Made by a program: the position numbers and the translations under genes
Shown here: one piece after another, positions 42,780-51,848 of the stretch
Numbering within the stretch: the stretch's first letter is position 1
Layout of the letters: each line of letters begins with the position of its first letter
Source: Nonlabens agnitus
GTDB taxonomy: Bacteria > Bacteroidota > Bacteroidia > Flavobacteriales > Flavobacteriaceae
Assembly (NCBI RefSeq): GCF_002994045.1
Contig: NZ_MQUC01000003.1
Location: forward strand, 844,501 to 908,500
Length of the DNA: 64,000 bases
Direction: 5' to 3'
The notes under the pieces: generated by a model
The model's input: only the letters and a program-made list of their open reading frames with translations
What the model was told of the DNA's origin: nothing
Databases searched by the model: none

Positions 42780-45700
42780 CTACCTCTTCAAACTAAAATG
42801 CCCTCTAAAACTCCTACCATCCGACATTTGATACTCAAACCAATAGTCACTGGATGGCAAAGGTTCACCATTAAACGTTCCGTTCCAGCCTTGATCGGCA
42901 GCTGTCAACCTACCCAATAATTTACCGTAGCGGTCAAAAATAAAGACTTGTGAGGCAGGGTCTGCAACTGCGTTTTCAATATGCCAGGTATCGTTAAATC
43001 CATCCCCATTGGGAGTAAAGAATCTAGGGTAATCCAGTATAATCACCGTTTCTGTAGAAACACCGCAACCCGATATATCTCTAACAGTTACCTCATAAGT
43101 GCCGGCGTCCAATCCCTCAAAAACATTAGATCGCTGAAAGCTAAACCCATCGATGGAGTATTCAAAGCTGCCTTGCGAACTCAAAACAACCTCTATTGAA
43201 TTACTGTTTTGGGAAAAATCCTGAACATCGATCCGCTCGATTTCTGGAACTATGGAAGGTACCACGGTAAACTCCCGATAGGTTTCGCATATCACCGTAT
43301 CGTATTCATTATAAACGGTAACCGAATAACTTCCTGGTTCAGTAATACTAACAAGATTAGTCGTCGACCCTGTGGACCATTCGATACGATCATAGGCACC
43401 GTCGAATTCGATTTCTAAACTATTGAGGCTATTACATAATGGATATTCAGTTTCTAGGTCTAGAATGGGCCTAGCAACAAGCTCCACTTGAAATGACGTG
43501 GTATCATAACAATCCTCTAAAAGAAAGTTTTCCGAGCGTACAAACACTTCTATTGATTGATCGGTCTCTAATAGGCCAGAAGCTATTTCATTGATACCAG
43601 CTTCTGCATCTGTTAGACTTAAATAGTAGGAAACGATCACATCCACTTCAGACTGTCCATTCAATATGGCATCCGTTTGGACATTTAAATCTACGGTAAC
43701 TGGACCTCCATTTTGATTTTCACAAACCTCTAGCTCATCAGGTGAGTTGGCCACGGGCATTCTATAAACTCCTAAACTAAACGAGGTGACCTCATAACAA
43801 GTCTCATTAGCTACATTACTGATGCGGGCAAATACTTCGGTATTTCTATTGTTAACGGTATAATCTGTGGTGATAGGATTAACTTTAGCAATGGCATCTG
43901 CGGCCGATTCATAATATTCTATGGTAAAAGATGCCGCTGTCTGATTTCCTAAAATGACCCCATCAAACTCGGTCAGGTCAAAGTCATTAGTCAAAGGCAC
44001 ACTTGGATCCAGGCACAAAAACACATCATCCACAGCATTGGCAACAGGCTGCTGATCAACAATTAGGTTGAAAGATGTTTCGGTAAAACAACTATTTTCT
44101 TCGCTAGAACTTAAGCGTGCGGTAATGCGCTCTCCAGTTGATATAAAAGTTTTATCTGCAGTTAATGTAATCTCTGATCCGTCGGTTCTGAAATATCGGA
44201 TCTCCGCACCTGCTTGACCATTGATAATACCTTGTTCAATTTGTGTGAGGTCAAACTCATATAATCCATCTTGGTCACTGCCACAAGCTCTAAGGTCATC
44301 GACAGGCTGCGCTTGCGGTGCAGTTCTAACATTAAACTCCAGCGGTATTTCAACAAAACATGTGGCCGTATTTCCAGCAATCGCGTTGGTTTCTACCCTA
44401 GCAGTTAGGGTTTGAGAACCAGTCACAAATGGATTAGGCAATGGTGAGGATAGGGTTGTACCGTTTTGATCGGTATAGGTGATGGAAAACGCCGGATCAT
44501 TGCCTGTCAATTGGTTTTCTAGATCTGAGGTATCAAACTCGTATAAACCATCGTCATCCGTATCACATTGATCTGGTATTGTAATCGTGACGAGTTCAGG
44601 TTGCCGCGTCACATTCAGTGTGATATGATGACCTAAGCCCAAACAGTCATTATCAATCTCGCTATCCGCACGCACGTAGATTTCTTGCTGGTCGCGGTAA
44701 CCTGCATTCTGATAATTAGACACATCGGCAATCGCATTCAGTTCACGTAGGGCGTCATTCTCATTCCTATAAAACCGAATCACCAACTGCTGTCCAGATG
44801 GGAACTGATTTTCAATTTCTGGTACCACGCTACTAAAATCAAATGTCGCAACTCCATCGGTGATATCAGCGCCGTCATCACAAGCGTAAAACTCTCGTAA
44901 GAAAGAATCAGGAATCTGTGTGGTGGTTACAGTCAGCTGTATTTCTGCTGTACGATAACAGCCGGCTTGACTTTCTACTCGTGCGAAAACCAGATCACTA
45001 CTAACCGTTTGATTGGTATAATCGGTTGGATCGGTGATCGAATTAACTCCTTGCTCTGCATCGGTTAAGGAGCTGTAAAAAGTAAAAACCTCGTTGCTGG
45101 CATTACTCGAAATCTCTTCTTTGGTTTCCTCGAGGTTAAAAACACTAAAACCATCCTGGTCATCATCACATTGCTCGAGACTGATGACAGGATTTACATT
45201 AGGCAGTTCCTCGACCTCGATGGTAAAAGAACCAACCGTCTGGCAGTCATTATTGTCTGGGTTGGAAGCGGTAAAATAAATCTGTTGGGACCTTGTAAGG
45301 TTACCATAATTCGCAGGATCTGCAATAGGAGTAGCAAGACCACTATCTTCAAAATAAGCGATGTCAAAAACGGTATTGGAACTATTGGCCAAAAAGCTAT
45401 TCTCATGAGTGGTAAGATCAAATAGAGTCCTGCCGTCTGCATCGGTTCCCACACTCGTATTATCGCAAAAAACGAGATTAGGAATATCTGCAGCTAGAAC
45501 AGCGCTTTCAAATACTTGTATATTCGCTTTCGCGAAAGCGGCACAATCATCATTATCATTGTTGGTAACCTGGGCAATAATTTCTTGAGCGGTAAACGTG
45601 TTGCTATTGATATAGGCGGTTGGATCTTGAATAGGTGTGTTATTATCCAAGTCCGTCTGAGACGCAAAATAGGTCACGTTGAATTGTGCGGGATCCTGAC

Positions 45701-47165
45701 TGCCTAAAAGAACGCTATTCCATTGAGTGAGATCAAAAGCTGCAAATCCATCATTGTCAACATCGCAAATGGCTATATCCTCAACAGGGTTGGCAACAGG
45801 CTGTTCAAAGATTTCGATTTCTTGGGTTTCGGTGCTGGATTCTCCACCCGCATTTACGGTTAATGTCACCTCATAAATCCCTGCAGCGCTATAAATATGT
45901 GTGGGATTTTCAACAGTAGAGGTGTTTCCATCGCCAAAATCCCATAACACAGAATCGAAAGTGTCTAGTGAGGAGCTCAACCTAAATTCTGTGGTATCGC
46001 CCAAACAAAAATTCTCGCTTTCAAAAGCGACACTGAAAAAACTTTGAATGAAAGGTGGCAACCCTAGCCGTGCAGCACCTTGACCTAAATCGATCGCGTC
46101 AAGTTCAAAATTAGCACCAGATCCAAGTACATCAGGATTGTTGATGACACTCAGTGTTTTAATTTGATCGTTTATGGTATCATTAGGCACTCTTGTCGCA
46201 TAAATCTTACCGTCCGTGGCAAGCTGTAGTGCACCCCAACCACTACCTGGAACAGGATCTGCTAAACGCTTAATGGTCAGGGAAATTTCAAACGGTGTAC
46301 TTTTTGTGATATCGTATTGAATGATTCCGTTACCAGTAGAATTAATATCAGTAGTGTATAACACCTGACTATTTTGAGAGAATTCGACGCCATAGTTACC
46401 ACGACTATCAGGTATATTCATAAAATTGGAAACTACACCTGTGCTAGCGTCAAAATCGACCAAATGAAAAGAATCCCTATTTCTGGCGTGAATCATTGCT
46501 ATTCTGGTTCCATCAGGAGAACTCTTCATATAACCGATATTATCGGAAACAAAATCACTTGCGATAACCGGACCTATGTTGGTAACAACGGGTGTAGCAT
46601 TTACACCAGTATCGGTAACGAGATAAGCATAAAACGCGTCACTTTCTCTCTCATGGGTGATGACCCATATATCTCTGCCATTAGCATGTTTTATTGCGGT
46701 TACTTTTTCCAAGGTTGGTGCAACGAGTTGCACGTTCTTCTCCACCACATCACCCAGACCACCATTTAAGGTCATGTCCACGGTGGAATAGTTTAACCCC
46801 TTAAAGTCTGCCTGGCTATCTACGACGAAAATAACGTAGTCTGTAGATGATCCTGGTACAGGTACGATCATCGCAGACTGCGTACTGGAGAAACTACCTT
46901 TTAATCCCCTTCCATTAGGCATGATGGAATGGTCTCTAGCCCAGACCTTCACACCATCGGTATAAAACTGCAACCTCCCAGATCGGTCAGCTATAGAGGC
47001 AGACCCTTCTTGTGTGGTCATTTGGCTATTATTCAATGGGACAGGTACGCCACTGTTAAAATCCAGTCCAGCTTTATCACCAAAATACCAGATATTGGCC
47101 TCACCTTGTGCTACTAATATCTGGCTAGAAATGCATAGGATTAAAACGGCAATGATCTTTTTCAT
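42780..47165 (-). CDS. Large repeat protein with PKD domain and T9SS type B sorting domain
   Basis: A 1461-residue secreted protein. Signal peptide MKKIIAVLILCISSQILVAQ, an N-terminal beta-propeller-like region (about 25-370), a PKD domain (about 405-450, WDFGDGNTSTVENPTHIYSAAGIYEVTLTV), then eight repeats of roughly 85-105 residues with the pattern C-D-x-D-x-D-G-x-x-x-FDLT and ending C-x-x-x-x-x-F-x-x-x-V, and a C-terminal type B sorting domain (FFTPNGDGFNDTWHI ... FIFDRYGKLL). It would be secreted by the type IX system and held at the surface, perhaps for gliding or adhesion. The palindrome encodes AAFAKAN in the first repeat. Confidence 0.93.
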   Translation of the reverse strand: MKKIIAVLILCISSQILVAQGEANIWYFGDKAGLDFNSGVPVPLNNSQMTTQEGSASIADRSGRLQFYTDGVKVWARDHSIMPNGRGLKGSFSSTQSAMIVPVPGSSTDYVIFVVDSQADFKGLNYSTVDMTLNGGLGDVVEKNVQLVAPTLEKVTAIKHANGRDIWVITHERESDAFYAYLVTDTGVNATPVVTNIGPVIASDFVSDNIGYMKSSPDGTRIAMIHARNRDSFHLVDFDASTGVVSNFMNIPDSRGNYGVEFSQNSQVLYTTDINSTGNGIIQYDITKSTPFEISLTIKRLADPVPGSGWGALQLATDGKIYATRVPNDTINDQIKTLSVINNPDVLGSGANFELDAIDLGQGAARLGLPPFIQSFFSVAFESENFCLGDTTEFRLSSSLDTFDSVLWDFGDGNTSTVENPTHIYSAAGIYEVTLTVNAGGESSTETQEIEIFEQPVANPVEDIAICDVDNDGFAAFDLTQWNSVLLGSQDPAQFNVTYFASQTDLDNNTPIQDPTAYINSNTFTAQEIIAQVTNNDNDDCAAFAKANIQVFESAVLAADIPNLVFCDNTSVGTDADGRTLFDLTTHENSFLANSSNTVFDIAYFEDSGLATPIADPANYGNLTRSQQIYFTASNPDNNDCQTVGSFTIEVEELPNVNPVISLEQCDDDQDGFSVFNLEETKEEISSNASNEVFTFYSSLTDAEQGVNSITDPTDYTNQTVSSDLVFARVESQAGCYRTAEIQLTVTTTQIPDSFLREFYACDDGADITDGVATFDFSSVVPEIENQFPSGQQLVIRFYRNENDALRELNAIADVSNYQNAGYRDQQEIYVRADSEIDNDCLGLGHHITLNVTRQPELVTITIPDQCDTDDDGLYEFDTSDLENQLTGNDPAFSITYTDQNGTTLSSPLPNPFVTGSQTLTARVETNAIAGNTATCFVEIPLEFNVRTAPQAQPVDDLRACGSDQDGLYEFDLTQIEQGIINGQAGAEIRYFRTDGSEITLTADKTFISTGERITARLSSSEENSCFTETSFNLIVDQQPVANAVDDVFLCLDPSVPLTNDFDLTEFDGVILGNQTAASFTIEYYESAADAIAKVNPITTDYTVNNRNTEVFARISNVANETCYEVTSFSLGVYRMPVANSPDELEVCENQNGGPVTVDLNVQTDAILNGQSEVDVIVSYYLSLTDAEAGINEIASGLLETDQSIEVFVRSENFLLEDCYDTTSFQVELVARPILDLETEYPLCNSLNSLEIEFDGAYDRIEWSTGSTTNLVSITEPGSYSVTVYNEYDTVICETYREFTVVPSIVPEIERIDVQDFSQNSNSIEVVLSSQGSFEYSIDGFSFQRSNVFEGLDAGTYEVTVRDISGCGVSTETVIILDYPRFFTPNGDGFNDTWHIENAVADPASQVFIFDRYGKLLGRLTAADQGWNGTFNGEPLPSSDYWFEYQMSDGRSFRGHFSLKR
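45526..45539. repeat. Dispersed palindrome, exact copy
   Basis: In the first internal repeat of the T9SS protein, read AFAKAN on the minus strand. Confidence 0.95.
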
Positions 47166-47231
47166 TGGTACTTAGAGTTCGAAAGCAAGTTAAGGCAAAC
47201 GATCTATTTAGTAGTGTTGTGATGGGATTTC

Positions 47232-47245
47232 GCTTTCGCGAAAGC
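47232..47245. repeat. Dispersed palindrome, exact copy
   Basis: Intergenic, 17 bp past the stop of the lipoprotein gene at 47263. Confidence 0.95.
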
Positions 47246-47262
47246 AGAGCAACTTCAAAGTC

Positions 47263-48054
47263 TTAATTCCAATCCACTGTAAACACAACTTCTAGATCTA
47301 TCGATGGCACAGAAAGAGTTACTTCACTAGGACGAGTATCTGCAAAATCAGAAAGTCTGAATTCACGCTCAAACGGTGGTGCTTGCATCAAGTCTTGCAC
47401 AAAATTGCCATCATCATCGGCCATGGTATATAAAATTCTAAATTCTGGGTTAATGTAAAGTTCCGCGTTGGTAAGATCCCAGGTCAGGTCTCCTTGATTT
47501 TGCTTTACCGGAGATCTGTACCATTCGTTAGCCCCATTGACATCGCCATTGCGTATATCCACTCCAGGTTTCAGTAAAACAAAAAATACATCTGCCAAAC
47601 GATTAGGGTCAGTTTCTGGAAATTCTGGATCTAGCGTGGTATCGATTCCTGCAAAAGAGTTGATTTTTATCTGATTAATTTTAACGGAATTACCTCTAGA
47701 GATATTTGGAGTGTAGGTAGTATCAAACTCATTACCGTCCTCGTCCTTGGCACGAAAATATACAGTAGAATTCATGCCCAATTTATCAAACTTAAAAAAA
47801 CGGGTTTGTGAACTTCCTTGATCTGAAAAGGCAGTAGTGCTGGTTTGAAAATTATCAAATGATATGGTCAGGCTAGCCATTGGTTTTGATGAGTTTATCA
47901 TCACGGGTACAACCTCATCCACAACCGCAGTGTTCGTGGCAGAAAGTTGAATATTGAAATCTTCAGGGACAACTTCAGGGTCCATTGAATCATCACTGGG
48001 CCCACAGGACGCTAATAGGATAAAAATTACAAAGTAAAAAAAGTTATTTTTCAT
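47263..48054 (-). CDS. Hypothetical lipoprotein
   Basis: Start at MKNNFFYFVIFILLASC (48054), whose lipobox LASC supports it; an ATG at 48072 adds six residues. The 263-residue product has a beta-rich domain (IQLSATNTAVVDEVVPVMINSSKPMASLTISFDN) and an acidic C-terminal part with DLTNAELYINPEFRILYTMADDDGN. No family is recognised. It lies just upstream of the T9SS repeat protein gene and downstream of another lipoprotein gene on the same strand, so they may form a unit for that surface protein. Confidence 0.7.
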   Translation of the reverse strand: MKNNFFYFVIFILLASCGPSDDSMDPEVVPEDFNIQLSATNTAVVDEVVPVMINSSKPMASLTISFDNFQTSTTAFSDQGSSQTRFFKFDKLGMNSTVYFRAKDEDGNEFDTTYTPNISRGNSVKINQIKINSFAGIDTTLDPEFPETDPNRLADVFFVLLKPGVDIRNGDVNGANEWYRSPVKQNQGDLTWDLTNAELYINPEFRILYTMADDDGNFVQDLMQAPPFEREFRLSDFADTRPSEVTLSVPSIDLEVVFTVDWN

Positions 48055-48114
48055 TAAATAGATGGGTTTCATGATGGTAAAACGATTAAAGTCCCGATAT
48101 ATTCTTTTTAAGAT

Positions 48115-48573
48115 TTATGGATATGACGGTAATTGTTGAATGTTAGCCATCGCTGGTGTTGGTGGATAAATTACTTCCTTATTTAGCATTAGGAAATCTT
48201 TATAACTCAAATCATATCTCTTAAGAACCCTATAGTTCAAACGTAAACTCTCAAATGTGCTAGATTCAATGACCTCTGGGTGAAAGAAATAAACAGATAA
48301 AGTATCAGTCGGTAATTCCGAGAATGTTTCTTTCGAACTTCTGAAACCACCAGTGCTTAGAGTAGTGTATGGAGCAATTACCGACAGTAGATTACGATTT
48401 AGGGTTATAGAGGTATCAGGATATACAATACCGGCATTTGTATTAGCTTCATAGAAAAATACACCATGATTAGATTGATTGATGTAATCGAATTTATCAG
48501 TTTCTTCTAGCTCACAGCTCGCACTAAGTAAAACTGTCGCAAAAAGTATATAGATCGTTTTAATCACTTTCAT
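48115..48573 (-). CDS. Hypothetical small lipoprotein
   Basis: A 152-residue lipoprotein: MKVIKTIYILFATVLLSASC has the lipobox SASC. The mature part is short, with Tyr- and Ser-rich stretches (DYINQSNHGVFFYEANTNAG, VYFFHPEVIESSTFESLRLNYRVLKRYD) and a Pro-rich end. No family is recognised. It precedes the other lipoprotein gene on the same strand, with about 60 bases between. Confidence 0.7.
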   Translation of the reverse strand: MKVIKTIYILFATVLLSASCELEETDKFDYINQSNHGVFFYEANTNAGIVYPDTSITLNRNLLSVIAPYTTLSTGGFRSSKETFSELPTDTLSVYFFHPEVIESSTFESLRLNYRVLKRYDLSYKDFLMLNKEVIYPPTPAMANIQQLPSYP

Positions 48574-48684
48574 TTCTTATTATACAATAATAGAGCATAC
48601 CTCCAATAATTGCTAATAGGGAATGAGCATATGCTTTAAGTAGTCATTAAAATTAATATGAATTTCTTCGATCATTTAAATAGA

Positions 48685-48985
48685 CTACTCAACCTTTCCG
48701 TCAGGTAGAAAATTATTTTTTGCCTTGGTTGCATTTAAACGATTGAACAGAATAAACCGCGAGATCAAACCTACTGTTAAAAACCCCATAACAACTTTGT
48801 AGTCCAAATCCCAAAGCACACCATTTCAACCCATTTGCATGACTATCTTAGTTCCAAACTCCGGTAGCGTCAATGGCATTATTTCAAACCTCAATTCTCA
48901 AACCCCACATGGCCCAGTTAAATGCTACAGCCGCAGATAAGCATGTAAGTATTGTATTTCGTGCATCGAGGTAATTAGTTAGAGT
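48685..48985 (-). pseudogene. Decayed small membrane protein gene
   Basis: Reading minus from about 48985, one frame gives NYLDARNTILTCLSAAVAFNWAMWGLRIEV then a stop; the next frame continues EIMPLTLPEFGTKIVMQMG, then an in-frame TGA, then NGVLWDLDYKVVMGFLTVGLISRFI and a final TAG at 48685. Joined, these pieces make a plausible protein with two membrane segments. It is interrupted by one frameshift and one stop. The rest of the gap to 49289 appears empty. Confidence 0.5.
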
Positions 48986-48989
48986 ACAA

Positions 48990-49289
48990 TAAAAATAATT
49001 GAGACGTAGTGGCAATAATTTAATTGATCAATTACTCTCAGGATTTCCATCCGGCGTACTATCGATTTACACGTCATTTTACATAGAGAGTAGGTTGGTG
49101 ATTTTTTTCTAAGGGAGAATTAGAGTTACTGCTTTTGATCACAAGTTTCGCTTAATACTTTTCGCATATTAAACAGAGTAGGTTATATTTTGTCAATAAG
49201 TGCATGTATATTTTAATTCATCGAAATTTTGAAAACTCCTGAATTTTGTAGAATACCAAAGAATCACACGAAATTAAAATCATACCGCC
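48990..49289. other. Intergenic stretch upstream of the DUF427 gene
   Basis: AT-rich, no gene, repeat or hairpin that I can support. No clear promoter. Confidence 0.4.
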
Positions 49290-49844
49290 ATGCAAAATAA
49301 TAATGAAGATCGATTACAAAAATCTCGCGATGGTTGGAACAATAGAGGTAATACAAGACCGCCTTTTGCCATTGAGCCTAAAAAAGGTCAGCGTTCCGTG
49401 TGGGACTTTCCGCGTCCGCCAGCCATAGAAAAGGTAGAAAAAGTAGTAATGGTCAGTCACCAGGGCAAATCCATTGCGGAAACGCAACGAGCACTAGCGG
49501 TACTAGAAACAGCCAGTCCGCCTACCTATTATATACCACAAGAGGATATCGACATGGAATTGTTGGAACAAATTCTTGGTAAGAGCTCTTTTTGTGAGTG
49601 GAAGGGCAAGGCAACCTATTGGGCTTTAAAAGAAAATAACTCTCGTGCTATCGCATGGTCCTATACCAATCCTTTTCCAGAATTTGAAGATCTCAAACAC
49701 CACCTAGCATTCTACCCACAACACCTGGATTGTTTTGTGGATGGTGTTGAGGTAAAAGCCCAGCCAGGCGAATTCTATGCCGGCTGGATCACACCAGACT
49801 TGACTGGGCCTTTTAAAGGAGATAGTGGTACAGGCCACTGGTAA
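49290..49844 (+). CDS. DUF427 domain protein
   Basis: A 184-residue cytoplasmic protein. After a polar lead (RLQKSRDGWNNRGNTRPPF) it has the DUF427 fold: PPTYYIPQEDIDMELLEQI, then SFCEWKGKATYWALKENN, AIAWSYTNPFPEF and LAFYPQHLDCFVDG, with a C-terminal W. The pattern C-E-W-K-G-x-A-x-Y matches the family. Its function is not known. It is unrelated to the umuDC pair that follows. Confidence 0.92.
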   Translation: MQNNNEDRLQKSRDGWNNRGNTRPPFAIEPKKGQRSVWDFPRPPAIEKVEKVVMVSHQGKSIAETQRALAVLETASPPTYYIPQEDIDMELLEQILGKSSFCEWKGKATYWALKENNSRAIAWSYTNPFPEFEDLKHHLAFYPQHLDCFVDGVEVKAQPGEFYAGWITPDLTGPFKGDSGTGHW

Positions 49845-49880
49845 TTGATGAATCAGGTCTTATAGGTAATCTATCTTTAT

Positions 49881-49894
49881 GCTTTAGTGAAAGC
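49881..49894. repeat. Degenerate palindrome copy, two mismatches
   Basis: GCTTTAGTGAAAGC between the DUF427 and umuD genes. Possibly a decayed copy of the dispersed palindrome. Confidence 0.4.
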
Positions 49895-49951
49895 TGTAAA
49901 TTGTAACAAAGACATAATAGAAGATAAATGCTAAAACAAGGAATCTAGCTT

Positions 49952-50320
49952 ATGAAAGCTAAAGATGTCAATCTCATTCAAAAGCCTATCGATAATCATA
50001 GGGTGGAGCGACCTAAGCAAACTGGTTTTTCAAGTCCAGCGACTCATTACAATGAGCCTAGGATAGATTTGAATAATGTATTGGTAACAAATCAAGAATC
50101 CACATTTTACATTAGGGTGATAGATGATTCTTTTGAAGGTTTTGAGGTGAAGAAGAATGATGTTCTCATTGTAGATAAATCTTTGGTTCCCCAAGCTAAT
50201 CAACTTGCCATTGTAATTCAAGAGGACAGTTTCCAGATTCATAGAGTAAGTGCTCAGGAGTGTACTGAGCTTAACGTTTGGGGCGTGATTACATATTATG
50301 TTATCAAATCTGTGTTATGA
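49952..50320 (+). CDS. umuD: UmuD-like protein lacking the catalytic lysine
   Basis: A 122-residue S24/LexA-fold protein. UmuD is cleaved by itself under RecA and then joins UmuC in translesion polymerase V. The candidate cleavage region is QTGFSSPATHY near 23-33. Ser60 is present (RVIDDSFEGF) at the position of the catalytic Ser, but the residue aligned to Lys97 of E. coli is His97 (DSFQIHRV). The C-terminal part is about 17 residues shorter and lacks the segment between the active-site strand and VWGVI. Stop and umuC start overlap by ATGA, so it is coupled to umuC. Confidence 0.9.
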   Translation: MKAKDVNLIQKPIDNHRVERPKQTGFSSPATHYNEPRIDLNNVLVTNQESTFYIRVIDDSFEGFEVKKNDVLIVDKSLVPQANQLAIVIQEDSFQIHRVSAQECTELNVWGVITYYVIKSVL

Positions 50321-51597
50321 TTGCCTTAGTGGACTGCAATAGCTTTTACGCATCCTGTGAGCAGGTATTTAGACCCGACTTAAAAGGAAGACCGGTAATT
50401 GTTTTGAGCAATAATGACGGCTGTGTCATTGCTGCAAATAAACAAGCTAAGGCACTTGCTGATATACCAATGTTTCAGGCCATCTTCAAGATCAAGAAAA
50501 TATTGGATGCTAATAATGTGGCTTATTTTTCATCGAACTACACGCTTTACAGCGACATGTCCAGGAGAGTAATGGACACCCTTAAATTATTCTCACCATT
50601 GATCGAAGAATATAGCATTGACGAGAGTTTTGTCGACCTTTCTCACTATCCACACGCTAATTTTGATGACTATGGAAGAACAATAAAATCAACAGTAGAG
50701 AAAAACACAGGTATTCCTGTAGGTGTTGGGATTGCTAAAACCAAATCACTAGCTAAACTTGCGAACAAGTTTGCTAAGAAATTACAAGAAAATAAGGACG
50801 TTTATGTGGTCGATACAGAAGAGAAACGACAACATTTGCTACGTAGCTTACAGGTTAAAGATATTTGGGGTGTAGGGAAAAAGCATGCTGTAAGACTCAA
50901 AGATAAGAACATCATTACGGCTCTAGATTTTGCTGAAATGCCAGTGGCCTGGGTTCGTAAAGAAATGACAGTGATCGGTGAGCGCTTGTGGAGAGAGCTT
51001 AATAATATACCGTGTCTAGAATTAGTAGAAGAACCAGACGCAAAACAAGGAATAGGAACAGCAAAATCTTTTGGTTTTATGTTGACAGATTACAGCCTCA
51101 TTGCGGAAGCCTGTAGCTATTATGTGGCAGAGGTTGCTGATCTTTTAAGACAACAAAAGAGCTCTGCGACCATGATTGAGGTAGGGCTGCAAACCAATAA
51201 TTTTAGCAGTTATGACAAACAATACAGGAACAAAATAAGTATTCAATTAGATAGTCCTACAAACAGTACCATTAGATTGAATAAAGAGGCCTTAAAGGGT
51301 CTAAAACAGATATTCAGGCAGGGCTACCGTTATAAAAAGGTAAGTGTGAATCTCTTACAAATCGTTCCAGATAATCAGATACAAACGAGTTTGTTTGAAG
51401 AAAAACACAAAAACGAAAGTAAAGAAATCACTCAAGTCATTGACGCCTTGAATAACAAATTTGGCAAGAATAAAGTAAAAGTGGCTACAGTAGGAAACCG
51501 GGAAAAGGAATGGGCTTTAATTAAAGAACACCGTAGCCCAAGATACACCACACAATGGAATGAGATCCTCACCATTGGTAAATCTCAATCTCAATAG
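50317..51597 (+). CDS. umuC: DNA polymerase V catalytic subunit UmuC-like (Y-family)
   Basis: A 426-residue Y-family polymerase starting MIALVDCNSFYASCEQVF at 50317, overlapping the umuD stop. The palm acidic residues are intact: DCNSFYASCE and SIDESFVDLSH. The thumb and little-finger domain follow (NITALDFAEM, KEALKGLKQIFRQGYRYKK). It would copy damaged DNA with low fidelity. The partner UmuD appears inactive as a protease, so activation may differ from E. coli. No LexA-type box is seen upstream. Confidence 0.95.
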   Translation: MIALVDCNSFYASCEQVFRPDLKGRPVIVLSNNDGCVIAANKQAKALADIPMFQAIFKIKKILDANNVAYFSSNYTLYSDMSRRVMDTLKLFSPLIEEYSIDESFVDLSHYPHANFDDYGRTIKSTVEKNTGIPVGVGIAKTKSLAKLANKFAKKLQENKDVYVVDTEEKRQHLLRSLQVKDIWGVGKKHAVRLKDKNIITALDFAEMPVAWVRKEMTVIGERLWRELNNIPCLELVEEPDAKQGIGTAKSFGFMLTDYSLIAEACSYYVAEVADLLRQQKSSATMIEVGLQTNNFSSYDKQYRNKISIQLDSPTNSTIRLNKEALKGLKQIFRQGYRYKKVSVNLLQIVPDNQIQTSLFEEKHKNESKEITQVIDALNNKFGKNKVKVATVGNREKEWALIKEHRSPRYTTQWNEILTIGKSQSQ

Positions 51598-51658
51598 ATC
51601 GTGATTAAAGGTCTATTCTAGTACAATACTTAATCATTTTAGATCATTTGATGGTTTC

Positions 51659-51682
51659 ATTTCGCTTTCGCGAAAGCGAAAT
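51659..51682. repeat. Dispersed palindrome, 24-bp perfect version
   Basis: The core 51664-51677 is extended on both sides as ATTTCGC...GCGAAAT, the longest perfect palindrome of this family in the window. Intergenic, after umuC. Confidence 0.95.
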
Positions 51683-51848
51683 AAACATACTCTTTACAGT
51701 TAATTGCTAAGAACATTCGTTTGCTTAAAGCTAAAAAGTTATTTAGTGTTTGGAAATACAGGAAACTATCTATAATTCATTTAGAAATATCTTGATATTT
51801 ATGCTCAAATCAGGCCTTGTGACTGTGAAAGCCACATCATTTAGGTAC

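Noticed and set aside
46017-46030. GCTTTCAAAAGC-like sequence in the T9SS gene
   Set aside because: Two bases are missing from the core, so it is too degenerate to count as a copy.
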